Of a DNA stretch of 64,000 bases, positions 32,497 through 42,170 are shown in pieces (position 1 is the first letter of the stretch; the number at the start of each line of letters is the position of its first letter). Below the pieces are notes generated by a model. The model saw nothing but the letters and a program-made list of their open reading frames with translations. It was not told the DNA's origin and ran no database searches. The DNA comes from Gordonia amarae NBRC 15530 (GTDB lineage: Bacteria > Actinomycetota > Actinomycetes > Mycobacteriales > Mycobacteriaceae), in contig NZ_BAED01000061.1 in assembly GCF_000241345.1 (NCBI RefSeq), forward strand, positions 62,001 to 126,000. Direction: 5' to 3'. The position numbers and the translations under genes were made by a program.

Positions 32497-33248
32497 GCGC
32501 AAACAAGAGCCGGGTAGCGATCGTCACCGGCGGCGGATCGGGGATCGGCGCCGCGGTCGCCGAACAGCTCGGTGCCACCGGGCATCGCGTCGCCGCCCTC
32601 GACTTCAACACCGAGGGCGCCGAATCGGTGGCCGCGAAGATCGTCGCCGCCGGCGGTGAGGCGATCGGCCTGCACGTCGACGTCGCCGACCGCACCAGCG
32701 TCGACAAGGCCGTCGGTCAGGTTCGCGAAAAGTTCGGTCCCGTCGAGATTCTCGTGACCAGTGCCGGCATCGACGCGCAGACCCCGTTCACCGACATCAC
32801 CGCCGAGGAATGGAACCGGGTCATCGGGGTCAACCTCACCGGGACGTTCAACTCCACCCAGTCGGTGATCCCCGACATGCAGGCCGGTGGCTGGGGACGC
32901 ATCGTCACCATCTCGTCGTCGAGCGCCCAGTCCGGCGCCCCCGACCGCGGTCACTACGTGGCGTCCAAGGGTGGCGTCATCGCTCTCACCAAGGCACTCG
33001 CCTTCGAGTTCTCGCCGCAGGGCATCACCGCCAACACGATTCCGCCGTCGATCATCGCCACCCCGATGGCCGACACCGCCGTCGAGGCCGGCCTGCTGCC
33101 CAAACTCGACGACCTGGCCATGATGACCCCTGTCCGGCGCACCGGTCAGCCCGACGACATCGCCGCCGCCGCCGTGTTCCTGTGCTCCGAGCAGGCCGGG
33201 TTCATCACCGGCCAAGTGATCGGCGTCAACGGCGGCTGGTACATCTGA
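32493..33248 (+). CDS. SDR-family oxidoreductase
   Basis: A 251-residue classical SDR. The motifs are IVTGGGSGIGAA near residue 10, ALDFN at the end of beta-2, TSAG in the middle, a catalytic Ser in ISSSSAQSG, and the Y-V-A-S-K pair near 154. It would oxidise or reduce an alcohol made by the coupled P450. It shares the ATGA overlap with the P450 and lies 14 bp before the first yrbE gene. That places an oxidation step in the same mRNA as the importer. Confidence 0.9.
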   Translation: MSANKSRVAIVTGGGSGIGAAVAEQLGATGHRVAALDFNTEGAESVAAKIVAAGGEAIGLHVDVADRTSVDKAVGQVREKFGPVEILVTSAGIDAQTPFTDITAEEWNRVIGVNLTGTFNSTQSVIPDMQAGGWGRIVTISSSSAQSGAPDRGHYVASKGGVIALTKALAFEFSPQGITANTIPPSIIATPMADTAVEAGLLPKLDDLAMMTPVRRTGQPDDIAAAAVFLCSEQAGFITGQVIGVNGGWYI

Positions 33249-33262
33249 CCTCAGGATTCCCT

Positions 33263-34198
33263 ATGACAACCGTCGACCGGCCGAAGGTGGACACACCCCC
33301 GGCCGACACCGTCGCGGTGCCCGAACGCGCGGTCGCCGCCGTCAGCACCCCTGACGGCGCCCCGGCACCGCCGTCGGCGTCGGCCGAGATCGGCAACTGG
33401 ATGCGCGGGTACGCCCGACGCCACCCGATCGCCTCGCTCGCCACCGTCGGCGGGCAGGTCGTGCTGGGCTGGCAGGCGCTCGTCTTCCTGGTCACCGACA
33501 TCATCGCGCTGCGGTTTCCGTGGAAAGAGTTCGTGCGGCAGGCGGCGTTCATGACGTCGGCGTCGGCGCTGCCGACGGTGTTCGTGGCCATCCCCATCGG
33601 CATGACCCTGTCGATCCAGTTCGCGCTGCTGGCCGCACAGGTGGGCGCCACCTCCCTGGCGGGGGCCGCGAGCGGTCTGGCCGTCATCCGGCAGGGCGCG
33701 CCGATGGTGGCGGCCCTGCTGATGGCGGCGGCGGCCGGATCGGCGGTGTGCGCCGACCTCGGTTCCCGCACGATCCGTGAGGAGATCGACGCGATGGAGG
33801 TGATGGGCCTGTCGGTGATCCAGCGCCTGGTGGTGCCGCGCATGGTGGCCGCCGTGCTGGTCAGCGTCTGCCTCACCGGCGTGATCTGTTTCGTCGGCTT
33901 CTTCTCCGGCTACATCTTCAACGTGTTCGTGCAGAACGGAACCCCCGGCACCTTCGTCACCACGTTCGCCTCGTTCGCCACCGTCAACGACTTCATCCTC
34001 ACCATGATCAAGGCCGCCGTGTTCGGCGCGATCGTGGCAATCGTGGCCTGTCACAAGGGCTTGAACACCAGCGGCGGCCCTGCCGGGGTGGCCAATGCGG
34101 TCAACGCCACGGTGGTCGCGTCGATCATCCTGCTGATGCTGGTGAACGTCGGCTTCACCCAGCTCTACGTGATGCTCTTTCCCCGGACAGGTTTCTGA
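33263..34198 (+). CDS. YrbEA-type MlaE permease of the Mce importer
   Basis: A 311-residue permease. A 45-residue Pro/Ala-rich N-terminus precedes the MlaE domain with five to six helices from about residue 60. Typical elements are IPIGMTLSIQF near 111 and the cytoplasmic EEIDAMEVMGLSVI near 175, the coupling helix that contacts the ATPase. It pairs with YrbEB as the membrane channel of an Mce system. No MceG-type ATPase is encoded nearby, and in these bacteria it is usually unlinked. It overlaps yrbEB by TGATG. Confidence 0.92.
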   Translation: MTTVDRPKVDTPPADTVAVPERAVAAVSTPDGAPAPPSASAEIGNWMRGYARRHPIASLATVGGQVVLGWQALVFLVTDIIALRFPWKEFVRQAAFMTSASALPTVFVAIPIGMTLSIQFALLAAQVGATSLAGAASGLAVIRQGAPMVAALLMAAAAGSAVCADLGSRTIREEIDAMEVMGLSVIQRLVVPRMVAAVLVSVCLTGVICFVGFFSGYIFNVFVQNGTPGTFVTTFASFATVNDFILTMIKAAVFGAIVAIVACHKGLNTSGGPAGVANAVNATVVASIILLMLVNVGFTQLYVMLFPRTGF

Positions 34199-35058
34199 TG
34201 GCCGCACCCGCTCCCTACTATCCGCCCGGTACCCGGCCGCTGGTCGTCGCTACCAAGGCGGTCACCGCATGGTGGCTCCGGCTCGGTCACCTCGCCTGGT
34301 TCTGTGTCCGCGCCATCGGCGCGATCCCGTTGGCGGTCAAGCACTATGCCAAGGAGACCCAGCGGGTGCTGTCCGATGTGACGTGGGGCAACGGGTCGAT
34401 CGTCGTCGGCGGCGGCACCGCGGGCGTGATCCTCGTGCTCGGCGCGGCCGGCGGGGCGATCGTCGGCATCGAGGGCTACAACGCGCTGCAGATGCTCGGC
34501 ATGGAACCGGCCACCGGCATGGTGGCCTCCACCGCCGCCACCCGCGAACTCGCCCCGCTGATGGCGTCGTTGGCGTTCGCCTCCCAGGCCGGCTGCCGGT
34601 TCACCGCGCAGCTCGGTGCGATGCGGATCTCGGAGGAGATCGACGCACTCGAAAGCATCGCGATCCGGCCGATCCCCTATCTGGTGTCCACCCGGCTGTT
34701 CGCCGCCGTCATCGCCGTGGTCCCGCTGTATCTGCTGTGCCTGGCACTGAATTACCTTGCGGTGCAGGCGGTGGTGTTCCTGTCGGGCGGGCTGTCCAAT
34801 GGCACCTACCAGCACTACTTCCAGTTGGTTCTCAGCCCCGTCGACGTGCTGTACTCGCTGGCCAAGGCGATCATCTTCGTCATCATCACCTCTATCATCC
34901 AGTGCTACTACGGCTTCTACGCCAGCGGCGGACCGCAGGGGGTGGGCACGGCCGCGGGCCGGGCGATGCGGGCGGCGATCTCGGCGATGATCGTCGCCAA
35001 CCTCATCGCGACCATTCTGTTCTGGGGCATCGACTCCGCGGCCCGATTGAGCGGGTAG
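34198..35058 (+). CDS. YrbEB-type MlaE permease of the Mce importer
   Basis: A 286-residue second permease. It has the same layout as YrbEA, with STAATRELAPLMASLAFASQ and the coupling helix SEEIDALESIAI near residue 143. It forms the heterodimeric inner-membrane gate through which the lipid arriving by the Mce tunnel enters. Start and stop overlaps with both neighbours indicate one polycistronic mRNA. Confidence 0.92.
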   Translation: MAAPAPYYPPGTRPLVVATKAVTAWWLRLGHLAWFCVRAIGAIPLAVKHYAKETQRVLSDVTWGNGSIVVGGGTAGVILVLGAAGGAIVGIEGYNALQMLGMEPATGMVASTAATRELAPLMASLAFASQAGCRFTAQLGAMRISEEIDALESIAIRPIPYLVSTRLFAAVIAVVPLYLLCLALNYLAVQAVVFLSGGLSNGTYQHYFQLVLSPVDVLYSLAKAIIFVIITSIIQCYYGFYASGGPQGVGTAAGRAMRAAISAMIVANLIATILFWGIDSAARLSG

Positions 35059-35061
35059 GGC

Positions 35062-36381
35062 ATGACAGCGATCTACGAACAGGGCCCCAGAGGCACCAGC
35101 ACGCGCACACTGGCGGTGAGCGCGCTGGTCGCCGTCACCGTCGTGGCCGTGATCCTCGCCGCGACGGTCCTCAAAGCCCGTGGCTCGCTGACTGATTCGG
35201 TCACGGTCACCGCCGAGTTGTCCGACGTCGGCGACGGCCTGCCGAAGAGTTCCGATGTGAAGTACCACGGCGTGATCGTCGGATCGGTCCGTGCCGTCAC
35301 CCCGGGAATCCGGGGCAAGCGCACCGTGGTGAGGATCGCCCTCGAACCCGAACGGGCCAAAGGTATCCCGAACACCGTCACCGCCCGCGTGGTTCCCAGC
35401 AACCTGTTCGCCGTGTCATCGGTCCAATTACTAGGCGACACAGGCGGTTCCGCCTCGCGCGGCCTGCGCGGCGGCGACGTGATCACCGAGAACCGCGACA
35501 ACGACACCGTCCAGTTCCAGACGGCGCTGTCGAAGATCCGCGACATCGTGGCCTCCTCGGCCCGCGAACCCGGCGACACCACCGTCGGGCTGCTCGCCGC
35601 CGTCACCACCGCCACCGACCGGCGCGGCACCGACATCGTGGCGGCGGGTGCGCAATTGCGCCGCATCACCCGTGAGATCAACGCGGTGATGACACCGGGC
35701 GGGCCGTCGCTGCTCGACGGTCTCACCGAATCGGTGACCGCACTGCGCAAGTCGGCGCCCGACCTGCTCGATGCCCTGCACTCGTCGGTGGCGCCGATGC
35801 AGACGGTGGTGGCCGAGTCCAGCCAGTTGCGGACGTTGCTGTCGGCCGGCATCACCACCACCGGCACCATCGACACCGCGATGCGCAACAACGCCGCGAA
35901 GCTCAAGCAGATCACCCGCGAGGCCGCACCCATCGCCGACGTCGTTGCGCGCGGCGGCTATTCGTTCACCGGAACCGTGGTGGCGATCGCCGAGATCTCC
36001 GACAAGTGGTTCACCGAGTTCTGGCCCGAGGGCCAGCAGAACGCGCGCGGCAAGTTCCGGCTCCAGGTCACCCCGCACCGCCTGTACACGCGCGCCGACT
36101 GCCCGCGCTACGGGACGATGGAGGGCGACAGCTGCCAGACGGCCCCCACCGTCGTCACCGCACCCAGATACTCGGGGAAGAAATCAGCTGTGACAAAGGG
36201 TTACAAGCCCGTAGCGAATATGGGCGGCAATGTCGGGTCGGTGGGCAGCCAGGCCGAACAGCAGCAGCTCGGCACCCTCGTCGGCGGCAACCCCGTCACC
36301 TCCACCCTGCTGCTGGGCCCGGTGACCCGCGGCGCCGACATCACCGTTTCCCCCGTGAGCGAAGGGGGCACACCGCGATGA
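35062..36381 (+). CDS. mceA: MceA
   Basis: A 439-residue Mce protein. One N-terminal membrane anchor (residues 16-35) is followed by the MCE domain (about 42-120) containing SDVKYHGVIVGSVRAV. A long helical region runs to about 320, and a Cys-containing tail follows (YTRADCPRYG, GDSCQT). Six different Mce proteins build a hexameric periplasmic/cell-wall tunnel for lipids. It starts 3 bp after yrbEB and overlaps mceB by ATGA. Confidence 0.92.
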   Translation: MTAIYEQGPRGTSTRTLAVSALVAVTVVAVILAATVLKARGSLTDSVTVTAELSDVGDGLPKSSDVKYHGVIVGSVRAVTPGIRGKRTVVRIALEPERAKGIPNTVTARVVPSNLFAVSSVQLLGDTGGSASRGLRGGDVITENRDNDTVQFQTALSKIRDIVASSAREPGDTTVGLLAAVTTATDRRGTDIVAAGAQLRRITREINAVMTPGGPSLLDGLTESVTALRKSAPDLLDALHSSVAPMQTVVAESSQLRTLLSAGITTTGTIDTAMRNNAAKLKQITREAAPIADVVARGGYSFTGTVVAIAEISDKWFTEFWPEGQQNARGKFRLQVTPHRLYTRADCPRYGTMEGDSCQTAPTVVTAPRYSGKKSAVTKGYKPVANMGGNVGSVGSQAEQQQLGTLVGGNPVTSTLLLGPVTRGADITVSPVSEGGTPR

Positions 36382-37409
36382 GTGTGCGCAGACCGCTGAT
36401 CGGGATGATCGTGTTCCTGATCGTCTCGATCGCCCTGACCTCCACCGTGGTGACGACCCTGCGGCGCGGCGTCGACGGCGACACCACCGCGTACACGGCA
36501 CGATTCACCGACGTCACCGGACTCAAGGCGGGCGACGACGTGCGCATGGCCGGCATCCGCGTCGGCCGCGTCGACAAGGTGTCCCTGGACGGGGCGGTGG
36601 CCAAGGTCCGGTTCCGGGTGGAGAAGAAGCAGACCGTCGACTCGCGCACCCGGGCGTCGGTGACCTATCAGAACATCGTCGGGCAGCGCTACCTCGGACT
36701 CTCGCGCGACGACACGACCGATCCCCGGCCGCTGCCGGGCGACGAGATCCCACTCGACCGCACCGAGCCGTCGTTCGACATCTCGGCGCTGCTCAACGGT
36801 TTCGAGCCGCTGTTCAGCGTCCTCGACCCCGAGCAGGTCGACAACATCACCACCGCGCTGATCCGGTCCCTGCAGGGTGATTCCGGGTCGATCGCTCAGT
36901 TGATCGCGCAGACTTCCGAACTCGCCAAGTCGCTCACCGGTGACGACGATCTGCTGGGCCGTGTCATCACCAATCTGTCCGACATCGTCGGGGTGTTCGC
37001 CACACAGCGCGGCGAGATCGACACGGTGGTGCGCAGCACCCGTGACGTGCTCACCGGACTGTCGTCGCAGCAGGACCAGTTCCTCAAGAACATCGACGTC
37101 ACCACCAAGGTGGTCGACAGGGCGGCCGTCCTCACCTCGCAGGCGCTACCGGAGTTCACCACGATGCTCGACCGCGAACCCGGTTTTCTAGGCCATTTCC
37201 TGGGCAACAAGGAGGCTTTCGGCTATCTCGGTTTCAACCTGCCGCCGCTGCTCAAAGGCCTCGCGCGGGCGACGCAGGGCGGTGCGTATATCGAGACCTA
37301 CCTGTGCAATCTCAACGCCACCTTCGTCCCGGCGCTGAGCACCGTCATCCCCACCATCGTCGCGACCGCCACCGGCGGGAGCATCAAACAATCCCCGATC
37401 TGCAGGTGA
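36378..37409 (+). CDS. mceB: MceB
   Basis: A 343-residue Mce protein. Membrane anchor at residues 5-26, MCE domain about 38-115 with DDVRMAGIRVGRVDKV and QRYLGLS, then a helical needle. It ends with the conserved YLGFNLPPLLKGLARATQGG and a Cys pair (YLCNLN, SPICR). ATG 36378 overlaps the mceA stop. It is one of six different tunnel subunits. Confidence 0.92.
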   Translation: MSVRRPLIGMIVFLIVSIALTSTVVTTLRRGVDGDTTAYTARFTDVTGLKAGDDVRMAGIRVGRVDKVSLDGAVAKVRFRVEKKQTVDSRTRASVTYQNIVGQRYLGLSRDDTTDPRPLPGDEIPLDRTEPSFDISALLNGFEPLFSVLDPEQVDNITTALIRSLQGDSGSIAQLIAQTSELAKSLTGDDDLLGRVITNLSDIVGVFATQRGEIDTVVRSTRDVLTGLSSQQDQFLKNIDVTTKVVDRAAVLTSQALPEFTTMLDREPGFLGHFLGNKEAFGYLGFNLPPLLKGLARATQGGAYIETYLCNLNATFVPALSTVIPTIVATATGGSIKQSPICR

Positions 37410-37414
37410 GCGCC

Positions 37415-38455
37415 ATGCTGCAACGACTGAACATGTGGCTGCGCACCCCGCTGGCCGAACGGAACAAGGCTCTCGTGGGCACCACCGCGCTGCTGATCCT
37501 GGCCCTGATCATCTTCGTTGCCCTGCAGATCACCTCGAGCGGCGTCGGCAAACGCCCGATACATGCCGAATTCGCCCAGGCCGCGGGGATTTCCAAGGGC
37601 GACGCGGTCAATGTGGCAGGCGTGCAGGTGGGTACGGTCACCAAGACCGCGCTCGCCGGCAAGCTGGTACGCGTCGACATGCAGGTCGACGACAACGTCG
37701 ACCTCGGACCGGCGACGCGGGCGTCCATCAAGCTCACCACCCTTCTCGGTTCCCGGTACATCGACCTGAAACCGGCGGGCAAGGGCTCGCTCAGAGATGC
37801 CACGATCAGGTTGTCGCACACGGAGGTTCCGTACACGCTGCAGGAAGTCCTGCAGGACGCCACGGTCACCTTCGAGAAGGTCGACGCCGACGACATCGCC
37901 ACCTCGATGACCACTCTCGCCCACCAGCTCGACGACACCCCCGCGCTCATCCCGCAGGTCCTCACCAATGTGCAGAACCTGTCGACGATCCTGGCCGATC
38001 GTCGCTCCCAGATCGGTGGGTTGCTCACCAGCACACAGCAACTCACCACGGTGGTGCGCGATCAGCAGAAGAACCTCGGCGAACTGGTCACCTCCGGCGA
38101 CTCGCTCCTCCGGGCCCTGCTGCAACGGCAGTACACGATCACGCGGCTGCTCAACGCCACCACCGAGGTGGTGGGCAAACTGAAGACCCTCGTCGTCGAC
38201 GACAATTCCGGCCTGCAGGCACTCATCACCAACCTCAACGGACTGCTGACCACGCTGCAACGCAACGACGCGCTGATGCGCAACACCCTGGAGATCCTCC
38301 CGGTCCCGTTGCGCAACTTCACCAATACCACCGGCACCGGCAACGAGGTCGACTTCTCCTCCGTCGCGGGCCCGTTCATCGACTCGTGGATGTGCGCGGT
38401 CTCAGAAAAGGCCGAGCTGGTCAATCTGCCGAAGTATTTCAAGGACTGCCAGTGA
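37415..38455 (+). CDS. mceC: MceC
   Basis: A 346-residue Mce protein. Membrane anchor at about residues 22-42, MCE domain 48-125 with DAVNVAGVQVGTVTKT and SRYIDLKP, then long helices to the C-terminal KYFKDCQ. Two starts are possible: GTG 37406, overlapping the mceB stop, or ATG 37415. The sequence AGGTGAG placed before the ATG favours 37415. Confidence 0.9.
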   Translation: MLQRLNMWLRTPLAERNKALVGTTALLILALIIFVALQITSSGVGKRPIHAEFAQAAGISKGDAVNVAGVQVGTVTKTALAGKLVRVDMQVDDNVDLGPATRASIKLTTLLGSRYIDLKPAGKGSLRDATIRLSHTEVPYTLQEVLQDATVTFEKVDADDIATSMTTLAHQLDDTPALIPQVLTNVQNLSTILADRRSQIGGLLTSTQQLTTVVRDQQKNLGELVTSGDSLLRALLQRQYTITRLLNATTEVVGKLKTLVVDDNSGLQALITNLNGLLTTLQRNDALMRNTLEILPVPLRNFTNTTGTGNEVDFSSVAGPFIDSWMCAVSEKAELVNLPKYFKDCQ

Positions 38456-39537
38456 AAACGCTCATCAAAGTGGCTGTCGCGCTGATCGCCGTCGCCGTAC
38501 TCGTGGCCGGTGCCGTCACGACGTGGCGCGAGTCCGACCACACCATGAACGTCGTCGCCAAGTTCGACAGCACGGCGGGCCTCTACGAGGGTAATGCCGT
38601 TGCGGTACTGGGTATGACGATCGGCAAGGTCACCTCCATCACCCCACGCGGCAGCTACGTCGAGGTCGGGATGGAACTCGATGCCGACACCCCGGTGCCC
38701 GCCGGCGTCACCGCCGTCACCGTGTCCACGTCGGTGCTCACCGACCGGCACATCGAACTCACCCCCGTCTACGAGGGCGGACCGCGCCTGCGGTCGGGTC
38801 AGACCATCGACAAGACCCGCGTCCCCGTCGAACTCGACCGCACTCTGGCCATGACCGAGGACCTCGCACAGAGCCTGCAGGGCGACGGCAGGGGCGGCGG
38901 GCCGGTATCGGAGCTGCTGTCGACGGCGGCGGCCATCACCGACGGGAACGGCCCCGACATCCGGTCCGCGCTCACCAAGCTGTCGCAGGCCCTCGCCGTC
39001 GGCGACGACGGCGGCGACCGTACCGGCGAGGCCATCACCGCGACCGTCAAGAACCTCTCGAGCCTGACCCAGGCCGCCGCCGACAACGACAAGTTGATCC
39101 GCAGCTTCGGATCGTCGGTGCAGCAGATCAGCGACCTGTTCGCCGACCAGCGCATCGGCTGGGGAACCACCGGCGCACAGATCAATTCGATCCTCGGCGA
39201 GGCCACCAAGCTCCTCACCACCCGCCGCGACGACATGGCGACGACCGTCACCGGCGCGCAGACGGTCACCAAAACCCTCGTCGACTATCAGCGGCAGTTG
39301 AAGGAGTTCCTGAATGTGACGCCGCTGCTGATGGACAACGTGTGGAACGTCATCGACATCCCGCGCGGCGCGGCCCGCGTGCACGGCGTCCTCGACCACG
39401 TCTTCACCCACGGCACGCTGATGAAAGAGATCTGCAACGTGCTGCAGATGAAGGACAGGGGTTGCGCCACAGGCACTCCCAAGGACTTCGGCCCCGACTT
39501 CGGCCTGAGTTCGATGCTTGAGGGGCTGGCGAAATGA
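38452..39537 (+). CDS. mceD: MceD
   Basis: A 361-residue Mce protein. A GTG start overlaps the mceC stop (GTGA). Membrane anchor at residues 4-24, then the MCE domain at 32-110 with GNAVAVLGMTIGKVTSI and RHIELTP. The helical part ends in a C-terminal Cys-containing segment. It is a subunit of the same tunnel and overlaps mceE by ATGA. Confidence 0.92.
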   Translation: MKTLIKVAVALIAVAVLVAGAVTTWRESDHTMNVVAKFDSTAGLYEGNAVAVLGMTIGKVTSITPRGSYVEVGMELDADTPVPAGVTAVTVSTSVLTDRHIELTPVYEGGPRLRSGQTIDKTRVPVELDRTLAMTEDLAQSLQGDGRGGGPVSELLSTAAAITDGNGPDIRSALTKLSQALAVGDDGGDRTGEAITATVKNLSSLTQAAADNDKLIRSFGSSVQQISDLFADQRIGWGTTGAQINSILGEATKLLTTRRDDMATTVTGAQTVTKTLVDYQRQLKEFLNVTPLLMDNVWNVIDIPRGAARVHGVLDHVFTHGTLMKEICNVLQMKDRGCATGTPKDFGPDFGLSSMLEGLAK

Positions 39538-40781
39538 CCACCCGTCCACGCTGGAGAGTCGCCGTGACCACCACAACCCTGGCCACGACCGCCGCCCTGC
39601 TGTCCGGGTGCGGCGTCGGCCTCGAAGACCTGCCACTGCCGCAGCGCGGCGATGGTGGTGGCGACTTCTACAGCGTCACAGCCGAATTCACCAATGCTCT
39701 GAACCTTCCCGAACGCGCCAAGGTGCGCCTGGCCGGCGCCGACGTCGGCGAGGTGTCGTCGATGACGGTCCGCGACTACACGGCCGTGGTCACCCTGCGG
39801 ATCCGTGACGACGTGACCCTGCCGGTGGGCACCGGCGCCGAACTGCGCACCGCCACCCCGCTCGGTGAGGTGTTCGTGGCCGTGACCCCGCCCAAGGATC
39901 CGTCCACGACGGCGACCATCCAGAACGGTGACAAGATACCGCTGTCGGATACGTCGGCGGCGGCCACCATCGAGCAGGTCCTCGCGTCGTCGGCGATGCT
40001 CGTCAACGGGGGCGTGCTGCGCGACCTGACCAAACTGCTCAACGGTCTCGGCGACGCGGTGGGCGACAAGGGGGCGGCGCTGGCCGACCTGGTGGCACAG
40101 TCCACCTCGCTGATCGACAAACTGTCCAAGCGCTCCGGCGACATCCGCGTCGCGCTCGCACAGACCGACCGGCTGGTGCAGACGCTGTCGGCGCGGCAGT
40201 CCACGCTCACCGAATCCCTTGCCGCGGCAGGCCCGGCCATCGACGTGATCTCGGCCAACACCGACGACATCCTCGCCCTCGTCGACAAGGTCGGCGCCAT
40301 CAGCACCACGCTGTCGACGTTCCCGTCTGTGGCCACGGGCAAGACCCAGCATCTCGCGGCGAGCATCAACCGCATCTCCTACGAACTCAACAAGGCCGCC
40401 ACCGATCCTCGGGCCTCGCTCGCCAAGATGAACAAGCTGCTGCCGCCCGTGCTCAAGATCATCAACTCCACCGGCGCCCACGTCGACGCCGACCTGGAGG
40501 ACCTGTCGGTCGGCGCGCTCGGCGACTTCCGGCACTCCGCCGACCCGGGCAGCCGGGTGCCCGGCACGATCGACATCGACAACTTCGCCGGCACCATCAT
40601 GTACTCGCTGCTGCGCCTGAAGATGAAGTTCGGGCCCGGCGACGACGTACTCGATCCACGGACCCCCCGGTCCCAGAAGAAGACCCAGAAGAAGGCCCAG
40701 GGAACCCAGAAGCCGCAGCCGACCACGAAGGCGACTGCCCCACCCCGCTCCACCGCGCCGGGCAGGACGGCACCCCGATGA
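39534..40781 (+). CDS. mceE: MceE lipoprotein
   Basis: A 415-residue Mce protein. The signal peptide ends in the lipobox LLSGC with C26, so this subunit is lipid-anchored, as usual for MceE. The MCE domain spans about residues 45-125 with RAKVRLAGADVGEVSSM. The C-terminal 30 residues are a Lys/Thr/Pro-rich tail. It overlaps both mceD and mceF by ATGA. Confidence 0.93.
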   Translation: MTTRPRWRVAVTTTTLATTAALLSGCGVGLEDLPLPQRGDGGGDFYSVTAEFTNALNLPERAKVRLAGADVGEVSSMTVRDYTAVVTLRIRDDVTLPVGTGAELRTATPLGEVFVAVTPPKDPSTTATIQNGDKIPLSDTSAAATIEQVLASSAMLVNGGVLRDLTKLLNGLGDAVGDKGAALADLVAQSTSLIDKLSKRSGDIRVALAQTDRLVQTLSARQSTLTESLAAAGPAIDVISANTDDILALVDKVGAISTTLSTFPSVATGKTQHLAASINRISYELNKAATDPRASLAKMNKLLPPVLKIINSTGAHVDADLEDLSVGALGDFRHSADPGSRVPGTIDIDNFAGTIMYSLLRLKMKFGPGDDVLDPRTPRSQKKTQKKAQGTQKPQPTTKATAPPRSTAPGRTAPR

Positions 40782-42145
40782 CCACCCGCACCGACTTCCG
40801 GGCAGGCCCCCTCGCACGGGCGGCCGACCTGCCGGCCCGCGGAATCGTCACCACTGTCCGCGCGGCCGTCAGGCACCGGCTGTGGCTCTCGGCCTTCGGG
40901 CTGGTCCTGGTCCTGCTGCTCGGCATCGCCTATCACGCGGTGTCGGTGTTCGGGATGAATGCCGACGACACCATCTCCGTCCGCGTCCGGTTCGCGGATT
41001 CCGGCGGTCTCCTCCCCGAACGCGAGGTGACGGTGCGCGGCGTGAAGGTCGGTTCGGTGTCGGCGGTCCACCTCACCGGCGACGGCGTGGAGGCGGTGCT
41101 GAAGATCGAGGCCGACGCGCGTATCCCGCGCGATTCCGCGGTACGGGTGGCCGGACTATCGTTCGCCGGTGAACAATACGTCGACTTCCGGCCCACCGGA
41201 ACGAGCGGGCCATACCTGACCGACGGCGCCGAGATCAGCGTCCGCGAACCCGGCAGCACACCCACCCCGCTGGCCACCCTGCTCGAGGACATGGACGGCA
41301 TGCTCGCGCAGATCAAACCCGAGCAGCTGGAGACGATCCGCGACGAACTCGGCGTCAGCAAGGCGGGCCCGGAGAAGCTGCGCGACATCATCGACGGCGG
41401 TACGTTCCTGATCTCCACCCTGGATTCGGTGCTGCCGCAGACCACCTCGCTGATCCGCTCGAGCCGGGTGGTGCTCACCACCCTGGGTGAGGGCGGCGGG
41501 GCAATCCGTGAGACCTCCCGCGACCTCGACACCCTGTTCACCGGTGTGTCCCGGAAAGCGAACGGCTACAAGACCTTACTGAAGCAGACCCCGCCGCTGC
41601 TGTCCTCGATCGACGCCGTCATCGCCGACAACTCGCCGACGATGGTGCAGTTGCTGGGCAATCTGACCACCGTGACACAGCTGGTCTATCAGCGGTTGCC
41701 GGCCCTCAACGACTTCTTCTTCCCGGCCAGCGGCCGCGGATCGGTTCTCAAGGCGCTCACGTACACGATGCACGACGGCGGCATCTGGGGTGCGCTCAAC
41801 GTGTACCCGCGCGCGGCGTGCGACTACCTGCAGTTGCCGCGGTTCGCCTCGTCGGAGCCGAGTTTCCCGGAGCCGTACCTGTATACGTACTGCCCCAACA
41901 ACGATCCGAGTGTGCTGATCCGGGGTGCCCGCAACGCTCCGCGGCCACCCGGCGACGACACCAACACCATCCCCGACGGCGCCGACCCGCGAGCCCGCGC
42001 CAACCCCACGCCCACCGGCCCGCTGAGCATCCCTCTCCCGTACGCGGGTCCGGTGCTGCCCAACCAGCCCTGGCCGCTCCCCAAGGCCGAACCGACCATC
42101 GACAACCCCACTCTCGGCAAGCCCACCGGCAAGAAGCCCAACTAG
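40778..42145 (+). CDS. mceF: MceF
   Basis: A 455-residue Mce protein. An N-terminal cytoplasmic stretch precedes the membrane anchor at about 37-60. The MCE domain (65-145) contains REVTVRGVKVGSVSAV and GEQYVDFRP. After the helical needle the last 90 residues are Pro-rich (PLPYAGPVLPNQPWPLP). It is the sixth tunnel subunit. It is followed after 25 bp by the Mam gene. Confidence 0.93.
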   Translation: MTTRTDFRAGPLARAADLPARGIVTTVRAAVRHRLWLSAFGLVLVLLLGIAYHAVSVFGMNADDTISVRVRFADSGGLLPEREVTVRGVKVGSVSAVHLTGDGVEAVLKIEADARIPRDSAVRVAGLSFAGEQYVDFRPTGTSGPYLTDGAEISVREPGSTPTPLATLLEDMDGMLAQIKPEQLETIRDELGVSKAGPEKLRDIIDGGTFLISTLDSVLPQTTSLIRSSRVVLTTLGEGGGAIRETSRDLDTLFTGVSRKANGYKTLLKQTPPLLSSIDAVIADNSPTMVQLLGNLTTVTQLVYQRLPALNDFFFPASGRGSVLKALTYTMHDGGIWGALNVYPRAACDYLQLPRFASSEPSFPEPYLYTYCPNNDPSVLIRGARNAPRPPGDDTNTIPDGADPRARANPTPTGPLSIPLPYAGPVLPNQPWPLPKAEPTIDNPTLGKPTGKKPN

Positions 42146-42170
42146 CCCAACCGGACACAGGAGACACACC